Part shown: positions 1 to 7,062 of the stretch, in pieces | Numbering within the stretch: position 1 is the stretch's first letter | Layout: every line of letters starts with the position of its first letter | Source of the DNA: Methanofollis sp. | GTDB taxonomy: Archaea; Halobacteriota; Methanomicrobia; Methanomicrobiales; Methanofollaceae | DNA length: 11,847 nt | Assembly (NCBI GenBank): GCA_028696365.1 | Contig: JAQVHG010000036.1 | Coordinates: forward strand, 1-11,847 | Reading direction: 5' to 3' | The notes under the pieces: generated by a model | Seen by the model: only the letters and a program-made list of their open reading frames with translations | What the model was told of the DNA's origin: nothing | Databases searched by the model: none | Program-made: the position numbers and the translations under genes

Positions 1-58
1 ATTATATTTTGAATGCCATAAATGAAGCGAACGTACCGGGATTGTGTAGAAGACGGCA

Positions 59-78
59 TGAAGCGAGGGCACGCTTCA
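59..78. repeat. Small perfect hairpin, 7-bp stem
   Basis: TGAAGCG at 59-65 pairs with CGCTTCA at 72-78 around a six-base loop. The left arm belongs to a 9-base direct repeat (22-30 and 58-66). It could be the end of a transcription unit entering from outside the window or a regulator site. Neither neighbour gene is visible, so no role is assigned. Confidence 0.4.
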
Positions 79-219
79 ACCATACGGGATGAAAATCCAA
101 TATCGCGGTCCTCTACGGTGTGGAAGGATTGATCCTTGATCCTTCTCCTTGTGATCATGGTGCGAACAGAAATTGAGGAGCATCGTGCCGCCCCCGCCTA
201 TCTTCTGTCCATAGAGGGT

Positions 220-241
220 CCGGGGGGCACTCGCCCCCCGG
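220..241 (+). repeat. GC-rich hairpin repeat, copy A
   Basis: CCGGGGGGC (220-228) and GCCCCCCGG (233-241) form a perfect 9-bp stem with an ACTC loop. The surrounding 18 bases at 216-233 match 5394-5411 with a single mismatch, which makes this a member of a dispersed family rather than a unique terminator. It lies 50-71 bases past the mutL stop codon, so it would be at the 3' end of the mutSL transcript, but no T-tract follows in the direction of mutL transcription. Confidence 0.65.
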
Positions 242-290
242 CACGAGACAACTGTTCAAATCGTTCGGACGGGGACGGCCTCTCCCCCCA

Positions 291-2069
291 TCACGTCCGC
301 CGGAACATCGCCGCCATCTCGTCAGGCGAAAATAAAATCACCGTTGGCCGCCCGTGCGGGCAGGTGTAGGGGTTCTTGGTATGCGCAAGTTGCTCGACGA
401 GCCGCTGCATCTGCTCGTGGGTGAGGGGGTCGCCGCCCTTGATCGCACCCCGGCAGGCCACCCGCCTGGTGATCGCCTCCCGCCGTCCCACCGGGTCTGA
501 GGGGCCTTCGCGCACCAGGGCGGAGACGAGGTCGCGGATCACCTCTGGCTCTTCGAGTTTGCCGAGGACCACCGGGATGGCACTCACCGCGAAGGTCGAG
601 GGTCCGAACTCCTCGACGACGAAGCCCTCCTCCGCAAGCACAGGGAGGGCCTCTCGGGCGAGTTCGACCTCGGCCGGGGAGAAGGTGATGAGCACCGGGA
701 CGATCAGTTCCTGGGTCTTCTGGCCGCCAGCCTGCTTTGCCTGCACCTGCTCGTACAGGATCCGCTCGTGGGCGGCGTGCTGGTCGATGAGCACCAGGGT
801 GCGCCCGCCGGTCGAGCCGACGATATAGGTGGCGTCCACCTGCCCGAGGACCGTGACCTCGGGGAGGCGGTTGCGCTCCGCGCCCGCGAGTGGGAGCTGG
901 GTCTGGCGGAGGCGGCGGTCAGACTTCGCATAGTGCGCCAGGCTCTCGCCGACACCAGGACAGGGGACGGCGGGGGAGGAGGTGCGGGGGGGGAGAGAGG
1001 CCGGAGCGTGCGGCGCCGGCGTGAAGACCTCAGCTTCCTGCTCCCCGACGAGGAGGTCCTCGCCATGGAGCGCCGTCCGCACCGCCCCGGTCACCGCCTC
1101 ATAGACCTCGCGCTCATGGGTGAAGCGCACCTGCCGCTTGGTCGGGTGGACGTTGGCGTCCACCAGCCCGTCCTCGGTCGTGAGGGCGAGGAAGGCCACC
1201 GGGAAACGGTTCGCCGGGAGGAGCGTTCCATACCCCTCCTTGATCGCCCGCACAAGCCCGGCGGAGTAGACCGGACGGCCGTTGACCGAGAGAAAGATCT
1301 GGTACTGGTCGGCCCGCGTATGCGACGGGCGGGCGACAAAACCCCCGACCCGCACAAACCGGTTCCCGCCGCCCACCTGCACCAGGGCGCGGGTGAGGTC
1401 GGTCCCGAAGAGGGCGCCGGCAGTCTCTCTCAGGTCGTCGGCGGCATAGGTGGCGATCCGCTCCCGTCCATTGTGGAAGAGGCGGAAGGCGACCTCAGGG
1501 TGGGCGAGGGCGGTCTTCTCCACGACCCCGTGGATATGGGCCAGTTCGGTGTGGAGCGTCTTGAGGAATTTCCGGCGGGCCGGGGTGTTGAAGAAGAGGT
1601 CTTTCACCTCCACGCTCGTCCCCTCAGGCGCCCCGACCTCTGAGACCTCGGGTTCGGTTCCGCCCCTGACCTGCACCCGCGTCCCGACAAGAACCCCGCG
1701 GCCCCGCGGTTTGGTGACCAGGGTCACCTCCGCGACCGAGGCGATGCTTGCGAGCGCCTCGCCCCTGAACCCGAGGGTGTGGAGACGGTCGAGGTCCTCG
1801 ATCTCCCGGATCTTGCTGGTCGCGTGCTCCTTGAACGCCAGCACCGCATCGGCCCGGCCCATCCCGACCCCGTCGTCGACGACCCGCACGACCGTGACCT
1901 GCCGGCGGTCTGAGGTCACCTCCACCCGCACCAGCCCGGCGCCGGCGTCGACGGCGTTCTCCACCAGTTCCTTCACCACCGAGGCCGGGCGCTCCACCAC
2001 CTCGCCGGCGGCGATCTGGTTCACCGTCCCGGTCGGAAGCACCTGGATGGTGGCGTCCTCCACATTCAT
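291..2069 (-). CDS. mutL: DNA mismatch repair protein MutL, endonuclease-type
   Basis: MutL couples mismatch recognition by MutS to strand removal and is a cytoplasmic GHKL ATPase dimer. Seen in the 592 residues: GHKL motif I ELVENAVDAGA (E34, N38), motif II DDGVGM at 65-70, motif III LGFRGEALASI at 99-109, the FFNTPARRKF block at 159-168 and VHPTKRQVRF at 307-316. A Pro/Ser-rich linker spans about 345-400. The C-terminal domain has the metal-binding nicking motif DQHAAHERILYE (429-440), ACR (538-540) and CPHGRP (570-575), so it should be a latent endonuclease, unlike the E. coli protein. Length is usual for the family. The start overlaps the mutS stop as ATGA and has GGAGG seven bases upstream (2077-2081). 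A run of eight C on the coding strand (986-993) lies in the linker. I am very sure of the family. Confidence 0.97.
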   Translation of the reverse strand: MNVEDATIQVLPTGTVNQIAAGEVVERPASVVKELVENAVDAGAGLVRVEVTSDRRQVTVVRVVDDGVGMGRADAVLAFKEHATSKIREIEDLDRLHTLGFRGEALASIASVAEVTLVTKPRGRGVLVGTRVQVRGGTEPEVSEVGAPEGTSVEVKDLFFNTPARRKFLKTLHTELAHIHGVVEKTALAHPEVAFRLFHNGRERIATYAADDLRETAGALFGTDLTRALVQVGGGNRFVRVGGFVARPSHTRADQYQIFLSVNGRPVYSAGLVRAIKEGYGTLLPANRFPVAFLALTTEDGLVDANVHPTKRQVRFTHEREVYEAVTGAVRTALHGEDLLVGEQEAEVFTPAPHAPASLPPRTSSPAVPCPGVGESLAHYAKSDRRLRQTQLPLAGAERNRLPEVTVLGQVDATYIVGSTGGRTLVLIDQHAAHERILYEQVQAKQAGGQKTQELIVPVLITFSPAEVELAREALPVLAEEGFVVEEFGPSTFAVSAIPVVLGKLEEPEVIRDLVSALVREGPSDPVGRREAITRRVACRGAIKGGDPLTHEQMQRLVEQLAHTKNPYTCPHGRPTVILFSPDEMAAMFRRT

Positions 2070-4753
2070 GCCGACCCCTCCTTCCTGGCCATCTCCCTCA
2101 ACTCATAGAGTTTTTCGAGGGCGACCCGCGGCGTCATCGCGTCAGGATCGAGGTCGCGGAGCGCTCTGAGGACCGGGCTCTCCCGTGCCGGCGCCCTGGC
2201 GGCGGCGGGGGCGGGGCCGGGTGCCGGGGCCGGGTCGGCCTCCTCCTGCGGCGGGAAGAGGAACATCTGTGCCGAGTACTTCTGCGCCACCTTCCCGCCG
2301 CTCCTCACCTCCTGCGCCGTCTCTTCGAGCACCTCCCCGGCCCGCTCGGTGACGACCCGCGGCACCCCTGCGAGGCGGGCGACATGGATCCCATAACTCC
2401 GGTCAGTCGCCCCTGGCACGATCTTCCTGAGGAAGACCACCTCGCCCCCGGCCTCCTTCACCGCAAAGTGGTAGTTCTTCACCCGCCTCAGTTCCTTCTC
2501 CACCTCGATGAGGCGGTGGAAGTGGGTGGCAAAGAGAGTCCGCGGCCCCTTCGCCCCGGTCCCGTGGAGAAATTCGAGCACCGCCTTTGCGATGGAGTAG
2601 CCGTCGACCGTGCTCGTGCCCCTCCCGATCTCGTCGAGGACGATGAGGCTTCTGTCGGTGGTGTTGTTCAGGATATTTGCGAGTTCCTGCATCTCGACCA
2701 TAAAGGTACTCCGTCCGCTCGCCAGGTCGTCTGAAGCCCCCACCCTGGTGAAGACCCGGTCGACGATCCCGACTGAGGCGGCGGCCGCCGGGACAAAACT
2801 CCCGACCTGGGCCATCACGGTGATGAGGGCGACCGCCCGCATATACGTGGACTTGCCTGCCATGTTCGCCCCGGTGAGGATGAGGATCTGGTCGCCGGCG
2901 CCGTCGAGGCAGGTGTCATTTGGGACAAAGGTGCCAGGCACTATCGCCTCGACTACCGGGTGGCGCCCGTCCTTGATCTCGGTGCACACCGAGTCGTCCA
3001 GGGTCGGGCGCACATACCTGTTCCTCACCGCCACCTCGGCGAGGGCGGCATAGACGTCGAGGAGCCCGATCGCCCGCGCCGTCTCCTGGAAGGCCGGGAC
3101 ATAGGCGTTGAGTTCTACAAGGAGGGCGGCGAAGAGTTCGGCCTCCAGGCTGAGGAGACGCTCGTCGGCATGGGTGATCAGCGACTCCTTCTCCTTGAGT
3201 TCAGGGGTGATGAAACGCTCGCCATTTGCGGTCGTCTGCCGGCGCTCGTATTCTGGCGGGACCAGGTGGAGGTTGGGTTTGGTCACGTCGATATAGTAGC
3301 CAAAGACCCGGTTGTACTTCACCTTCAGCGACTTGATCCCGGTCCGCTCCCGCTCCTGCTGCTGGAACTTGGCGATCCAGGTCTTGCCAGAACCCGAGAC
3401 CTCCCTGAGTTCGTCGAGTTCAGGAGCATACCCGTCCCTGATGAACCCCCCGTTCTTGGTGTTGGCCGGGGGGTCGTCGACGATGGCCCGGTCGATGAGA
3501 GCGCTCACCGCCGAGAAGTCTGAGACCTCTCCGAGGGCCTCGGCGATCCGTTCGGGGAGGTCGCCGCCGAGGAGAGTGCGGATCGTCGGCAGGGTCTCGA
3601 CCGAGGTCTTGAGGGTGACGAGGTCGCGGGGCGTGGCGTTCCCGTAGGCGATCCGCCCGGCGATCCGCTCGATATCGGCGCACTCCTTGAGCACGTCGCG
3701 CAGATCGCTCCTGAGGGTGGTGTCCTGGTAGAAGAACTCCACGGCATCGAGGCGTGCGTCGATCGCCGACGGCGAGAGGAGGGGGTTGACCAGGAACTGC
3801 CGCATCGTCCTGCTCCCCATCGAGGTCGCCGTCCGGTCGAGGAGGTGGAGGAGCGTCCCTTCCTTCCCTTCGCCTTGCATCGTCTCGGTGATCTCCAGGT
3901 TCTTGAGCGTGATCGCGTCCAGGGCCATCCGGTCGGCCGGGGCCCTGACCGAGAGGCCGGTGATGTGGGTGAGGGACTTGTACTGGGTCTCGGTGGCATA
4001 GCTGAGCGCCGCCCCCGCGGCCCCGACGGCCGCCTTCATCCCTTCGCACCCGAAGCAGTCGAGCGACCTGATCCCGAAGTGCTCAAGGAGGAGCGAGCGG
4101 GCCCTGGCCGGAGCGAAGGCCTCAGGGCGGTACGGGGTGACGAGCACCCCGGCAAGGGAGAGGCGGGTCGTGAGGGTGTCTGGGAGGGGGGTGCCGGTGA
4201 TGCACTCGTGCGGGTGGTAGCGCTCCACCTCTGAGAGGACCGGGGCGCCCTCGTCGTCGCCGGTCCCGTCTCCGCCGACTTCCTCGACGAAGAATTCCCC
4301 GGTCGAGATGTCCAGGAAGGCAAGTCCCCACCGGCCGCTCTTCCCGTCAGGGGAGAGGGCCATCAGGTACCTGGCGCTGGGCGAGGCGATCATCGAGGCG
4401 TCGATGACCGTGCCAGGCGTGACCACCCGGACCACGCCGCGCTTCACGATCCCCTTCGCCTTCTTGGGGTCTTCGAGCTGCTCGCAGATCGCGACGCGGT
4501 GACCCCGTGCGACAAGGCGGGAGACATAGGTCTCGGCCGAGTGGTACGGGACGCCGGCGAGGGGCATCTTCTCACCGTTCTTGTCCTTTCCCCGCGAGGT
4601 GAGCACGATATCAAGCTCACGGGCGACCACCTCAGCGTCGTGACCAAATGTCTCGTAAAAGTCTCCCATGCGGAAAAAAATGATGCAGTCTGGGTGTTCT
4701 TCCTTCATCGCATAGAACTGCCGCATGGCCGGGGTCATCTTCGCCGCCTTCAT
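2066..4753 (-). CDS. mutS: DNA mismatch repair protein MutS
   Basis: MutS is the mismatch-binding ATPase that starts mismatch repair. The 895-residue length fits MutS1. Seen: the mismatch-reading FYE (F32-Y33-E34) in the N-terminal domain MTPAMRQFYAMK...; core and lever segments at about 260-570; Walker A GANMAGKST at 628-636; the composite-site segment ASDDLASGRSTF at 673-684; Walker B LIVLDEIGRGTST at 703-715 (D707, E708); and the ATHFH histidine at 744. A Pro/Ala-rich linker (about 839-857) leads to a C-terminal DPDAMTP...LYELRE segment (869-887) like the multimerisation tail of bacterial MutS. Walker A has Ala where Pro is common (GPNM). It is the first gene of a mutS-mutL operon with an ATGA overlap. 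The ATG at 4753 was chosen because a TATA-like box sits about 26 bases upstream; M6 is a possible alternative. Confidence 0.97.
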   Translation of the reverse strand: MKAAKMTPAMRQFYAMKEEHPDCIIFFRMGDFYETFGHDAEVVARELDIVLTSRGKDKNGEKMPLAGVPYHSAETYVSRLVARGHRVAICEQLEDPKKAKGIVKRGVVRVVTPGTVIDASMIASPSARYLMALSPDGKSGRWGLAFLDISTGEFFVEEVGGDGTGDDEGAPVLSEVERYHPHECITGTPLPDTLTTRLSLAGVLVTPYRPEAFAPARARSLLLEHFGIRSLDCFGCEGMKAAVGAAGAALSYATETQYKSLTHITGLSVRAPADRMALDAITLKNLEITETMQGEGKEGTLLHLLDRTATSMGSRTMRQFLVNPLLSPSAIDARLDAVEFFYQDTTLRSDLRDVLKECADIERIAGRIAYGNATPRDLVTLKTSVETLPTIRTLLGGDLPERIAEALGEVSDFSAVSALIDRAIVDDPPANTKNGGFIRDGYAPELDELREVSGSGKTWIAKFQQQERERTGIKSLKVKYNRVFGYYIDVTKPNLHLVPPEYERRQTTANGERFITPELKEKESLITHADERLLSLEAELFAALLVELNAYVPAFQETARAIGLLDVYAALAEVAVRNRYVRPTLDDSVCTEIKDGRHPVVEAIVPGTFVPNDTCLDGAGDQILILTGANMAGKSTYMRAVALITVMAQVGSFVPAAAASVGIVDRVFTRVGASDDLASGRSTFMVEMQELANILNNTTDRSLIVLDEIGRGTSTVDGYSIAKAVLEFLHGTGAKGPRTLFATHFHRLIEVEKELRRVKNYHFAVKEAGGEVVFLRKIVPGATDRSYGIHVARLAGVPRVVTERAGEVLEETAQEVRSGGKVAQKYSAQMFLFPPQEEADPAPAPGPAPAAARAPARESPVLRALRDLDPDAMTPRVALEKLYELREMARKEGSA
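2077..2081 (-). promoter_or_regulatory. Ribosome binding site of mutL
   Basis: On the minus strand GGAGG lies inside the last codons of mutS, seven bases before the mutL ATG. It fixes the mutL start and suggests reinitiation-coupled translation of the two proteins. Confidence 0.75.
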
Positions 4754-4773
4754 CCTGTATGAGATCGGCCGTG

Positions 4774-4783
4774 TATCTATAAG
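4774..4783 (-). promoter_or_regulatory. TATA-like box of the mutSL operon
   Basis: On the minus strand CTTATAGATA is centred about 26 bases before the mutS ATG, with an A-rich stretch just upstream where a BRE element would be. In archaea transcription starts roughly 22-27 bases after the box centre, so the transcript would begin at or within a few bases of the start codon. No Shine-Dalgarno is seen, which agrees with a leaderless mRNA. This is inference from spacing. Confidence 0.5.
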
Positions 4784-5069
4784 GTGTTTTTTTCGGGGAG
4801 GTGAAGGTCAGGCTTTACCTGGATTTCAAAAAAGGTTCCATTACATGGGTCTATAGAATTCTTCACGGTGACTCTCTCTGCGGAGGGATGGCCGCGCTCC
4901 CACACACCCCGCGTCAAGATGGTGCGGGGTACGCAGCCCCTTCGTCATGAGGTCATCCCAAAAATCTCTGGCCCTCCTCCTCATCGATTGAGAGCGATGG
5001 ACGACAATGAAGAGATCCCAGCTTTTTTATCGCGCACCCATGCATTCGTCACCTTCCCATCATCTCACC

Positions 5070-5084
5070 GGGGGCCCTGCCCCC
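5070..5084 (+). repeat. GC-rich hairpin repeat, copy B
   Basis: GGGGGC (5070-5075) pairs with GCCCCC (5079-5084) across a CCT loop. It is preceded by ATCTCACC followed by a purine and G-run, the same lead-in as the copy at 5398-5418 (5384-5396), which links the two as one family. Confidence 0.5.
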
Positions 5085-5284
5085 AGGTCGAAGAGAGCGT
5101 TGAGAATTTCTGGAAGGAAGCACTTCAGTTCGAGGAGAACTTCAACCCTAGAGAGTTTTGGGATGTGCTCCATGTCCATTGGGTGTGCCTTCCCAGCCCA
5201 ATCATCACCCCAGGGGTCTAAGGGACTCATCGAAACAATCCATGTTTCGGCTCTGTATCAATCCTCTTGATGCATCTCTCTGGT

Positions 5285-5325
5285 GGGGGGCTGGCCGCCC
5301 CCCGAACCCCCCGCCACACGATAGG
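5285..5325 (-). repeat. GC-rich hairpin repeat, copy C (inverted)
   Basis: GGGGGGC (5285-5291) pairs with GCCCCCC (5297-5303) around a five-base loop. Read on the minus strand, 5297-5309 is GGGTTCGGGGGGC, which matches the arm of copy A (GGGTCCGGGGGGC) at 12 of 13 bases, and a CCTATC word (5320-5325) precedes it as in copy A. This copy is therefore inserted in the opposite orientation. Confidence 0.5.
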
Positions 5326-5383
5326 TCGAGGACGGCAACACTCTCTTTATGGTCATCTATTCTGCCTTCCCCGCTCCATCTCT

Positions 5384-5418
5384 ATCTCACCAGGGGTCCG
5401 GGCGGCACTCGTCCCCGG
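5384..5418 (+). repeat. GC-rich hairpin repeat, copy D
   Basis: The stretch 5394-5411 (GGGTCCGGGCGGCACTCG) matches copy A at 216-233 in 17 of 18 bases. CCGGG (5398-5402) pairs with CCCGG (5414-5418), but the inner stem is damaged by a C for G change and a lost base, so it looks like an older, decaying copy. Confidence 0.55.
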
Positions 5419-5510
5419 CCAAAGAGGTGGGAAGGCGGGTGACACACGTCTCACCCACACAAGAGGTGAGGGTTTCTACAGAGCCCATGTTTCTCATCTC
5501 CGCTCACACA

Positions 5511-5524
5511 TCAAAGATCAAAGA
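5511..5524. repeat. Tandem 7-bp repeat
   Basis: TCAAAGA is repeated twice head to tail (5511-5517, 5518-5524). On the opposite strand this reads TCTTTGA twice, close to the doubled unit at 131-144 near mutL. The function is unknown. Confidence 0.35.
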
Positions 5525-5692
5525 TCTTCTCGAACTCGCTCTCGTTCGTTTCCAGCGGAACCATGGGACTGCGATGGGGGGGGTCTGGGGGGCGAAGGGG
5601 AGAATTGTTTAGAGGGGGTTCCCATACCCCACCCACGCTCACATAAGAGAGATCAGATCCAGATTTCTATTTCAGAGAGGAGGGAGGATCGT

Positions 5693-6928
5693 TTAGAACC
5701 CCTCCTCCACAGTCCAATCAAGCCACTGGACCGACCTGAGTTCTTTTGCCGTCGCTTCGTCGACACCATAGACCTCCTGGTAGAAGTCGAGCGTCCACTC
5801 CCCGACATTGACGTCCGCAAAACGCTCAGGATACGCGGCCTTTGCGATCACCATCGCCTCAACTGGATACTCAAGACGCTTTGCCCAGTTGTAAGGAGTC
5901 CAGGGGAGAGCATAGACGCGCTGATTCTTCACCGCCGAGAGTTCCTGCAGGTTCTGGTAATATGGGGCAGTATAGAGTTCGCTCGCTGGGTGGTAGCCCT
6001 GTGCCGTCGGGAGAACGATCACGTCGGGATCGAGCGCAAGGATCTGTTCTGTCGAAAGAACAACAAATGCGCCTGTACCCTCATACACATTCTTTGCATG
6101 CGCGATCTCCTCGATGAAATATGACTCAATCGTATCTCTGCCCCAGGCCATCCCTGCACCGCCGCCCTGCCGGGCTCTCGGCGAGAGGCCAAGTTGCATC
6201 ATCCGTGTCTTTTCGTCTTCAGGAATGTCCTTTGTGCGCTCACGGATATCTGCAATCTGCCCTTCAAGATAAGACGCAAGCGTATCGGCATCGTCCTGGC
6301 GTGAAAATACCTCACCAACAACTCGGATCTCCTCGCCGATCTGGTCTACGTCTGGGCGTTCCTGGTATGGTGGGCCGACGAGGACGACAAGCGGGATTCC
6401 GAGCGAATCGATTGTCTGGATTGTCTTTTCAAGGGTTTCGTCAGACCCTGCCCTGAACGAAGATGCTCCCATGCGGAGGAAGACGACGTCGGGATCGAGG
6501 GAGGCGAGGGTTTCATAATTGATCCCTGTGCCGCTCTCGACCACCACCGGGAGATCGACAAGATCCGGTATGAGGTACCTGACCGGGTTCATACCGTTCT
6601 GGTACTCGTGTGTCCTGCCGTCAGTTGTCTCGAAGGCATAGGTATAGTTCTTCGTGCAACAGGCACCTCCAAGCCCGACAATCCTGTCCTGCATCCCAAA
6701 CCGGTACATGATGCCCTCGACGAACCCGTCGTCGATAGCGACGACCCGCTCGATCGTTGTCGGGAGCGCTACTGTCTCCCCACGCATATCGGTGACTGTC
6801 CGTGTACCGGCTGTATCTTCTGTCGATGATACATCAGCAGTCGTTCCTGTGCATCCGCAGACAAGGGCTGCACAGAGTAGGGTGATGAATAAAAAGGCTG
6901 ACCCTACAACATCTGGCTTACGTTTCAT
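5693..6928 (-). CDS. ABC transporter substrate-binding lipoprotein (SBP1)
   Basis: Probable extracytoplasmic receptor of the FecB/BtuF/FhuD class (helical-backbone binding proteins that deliver iron chelates, heme or cobalamin). The 411 residues start with MKRK, a hydrophobic segment at about 8-25 and a lipobox ending at C26 (LVCGC), so it should be lipid-anchored on the outer face of the membrane. The N-lobe begins with TVTDMRGETVALP (44-56) and includes a CC pair at 90-91. LASLDPDVV (141-149) and ALDPDVIVL (298-306) are the paired lobe motifs of the family. It is strongly similar to SBP2, especially after residue 265 (IESYFIEEI). It is divergent from the permease operon that it probably serves. 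There is no ribosome binding site, but a good TATA box lies 26 bases upstream, so leaderless translation is likely. The substrate is unknown; metal chelate or corrinoid is the family-level guess. Confidence 0.92.
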   Translation of the reverse strand: MKRKPDVVGSAFLFITLLCAALVCGCTGTTADVSSTEDTAGTRTVTDMRGETVALPTTIERVVAIDDGFVEGIMYRFGMQDRIVGLGGACCTKNYTYAFETTDGRTHEYQNGMNPVRYLIPDLVDLPVVVESGTGINYETLASLDPDVVFLRMGASSFRAGSDETLEKTIQTIDSLGIPLVVLVGPPYQERPDVDQIGEEIRVVGEVFSRQDDADTLASYLEGQIADIRERTKDIPEDEKTRMMQLGLSPRARQGGGAGMAWGRDTIESYFIEEIAHAKNVYEGTGAFVVLSTEQILALDPDVIVLPTAQGYHPASELYTAPYYQNLQELSAVKNQRVYALPWTPYNWAKRLEYPVEAMVIAKAAYPERFADVNVGEWTLDFYQEVYGVDEATAKELRSVQWLDWTVEEGF

Positions 6929-6950
6929 AATAATACCGTGAAATGATATT

Positions 6951-6958
6951 ATTTATAT
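6951..6958 (-). promoter_or_regulatory. TATA box of SBP1
   Basis: On the minus strand ATATAAAT is centred about 26 bases before the SBP1 start codon, placing the expected transcription start at or next to the ATG. No Shine-Dalgarno is present between them. One of the ATATGTTC repeats overlaps the box, so a protein bound there would block transcription. Confidence 0.55.
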
Positions 6959-7018
6959 GTTCTATAGTCACAATTTTAAAAATAAGATGATAATATGTTC
7001 ACAAAAGTTATTACAAAA

Positions 7019-7028
7019 TTAAATAAAA
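7019..7028 (+). promoter_or_regulatory. TATA-like box of the permease operon
   Basis: TTAAATAAAA is centred about 40 bases before the permease ATG. With usual archaeal spacing, transcription would begin near 7048-7050, just ahead of a weak ribosome binding site GGAAG (7051-7055) that ends seven bases before the ATG. This is inference from spacing only. Confidence 0.4.
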
Positions 7029-7062
7029 CCATCACTGCCCCGCACAGACAGGAAGATCTCGC

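Larger units (their letters stand above)
1..290. other. Non-coding gap downstream of mutL
   Basis: I see no convincing gene here. Visible structure: a 9-base word ATGAAGCGA occurs at 22-30 and again at 58-66; a perfect 7-bp hairpin lies at 59-78; a 7-base unit GATCCTT is tandemly doubled at 131-144; and a strong GC hairpin lies at 220-241. An open frame across 136-369 gives a low-complexity, family-less peptide that runs into the end of mutL on the other strand, so I do not call it. No T-rich archaeal terminator is evident after the mutL stop. Confidence 0.6.
4784..5692. other. Long gap with hairpin repeats, no convincing gene
   Basis: About 900 bases separate the mutS promoter from the end of SBP1. 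Open frames on the plus strand (for example 4868-5221) have no recognisable domain, run through hairpin repeats and lack a ribosome binding site. The stretch contains three GC hairpin copies (5070-5084, 5285-5303, 5398-5418), a G-rich segment at 5577-5593 that resembles one hairpin arm, a tandem 7-base repeat (5511-5524), and a weak inverted repeat ATTGGG/CCCAAT (5178-5183 and 5197-5202). It may be the decayed remains of inserted elements or a former gene; I cannot name a parent gene. Confidence 0.55.
6929..7062. promoter_or_regulatory. Shared divergent promoter region
   Basis: This AT-rich 134-base spacer sits between two divergently transcribed transporter units. It contains a TATA box for each direction and an exact 8-base direct repeat ATATGTTC at 6955-6962 and 6993-7000. 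Words GATATTAT (6945-6952) and ATAATATG (6990-6997) are near-inverted copies that flank the centre. A metal- or ligand-responsive repressor could act on both sides from here, but no regulator gene is present in the window. Confidence 0.5.

Noticed and set aside
220..241. Hairpin as a bacterial intrinsic terminator of mutSL
   Set aside because: No T-tract follows in the direction of transcription, and the same sequence recurs elsewhere as a repeat.
768..1643. Plus-strand open frame of 291 codons inside mutL
   Set aside because: It is antisense to MutL motifs and is the Gly/Arg-rich mirror typical of GC-rich coding DNA.
4868..5221. Plus-strand open frame of 117 codons in the long gap
   Set aside because: It has no homology that I recognise, runs through a GC hairpin repeat and lacks a ribosome binding site; called non-coding, with some doubt.
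5060..5420. Hairpin copies as a CRISPR array
   Set aside because: Spacing is irregular, orientation is mixed and the copies differ; there are no cas genes.
5267..6124. Plus-strand open frame of 285 codons across the end of SBP1
   Set aside because: Half lies antisense to the well-supported SBP1, half in hairpin repeats; the product is Arg-rich with no family marks and no ribosome binding site.
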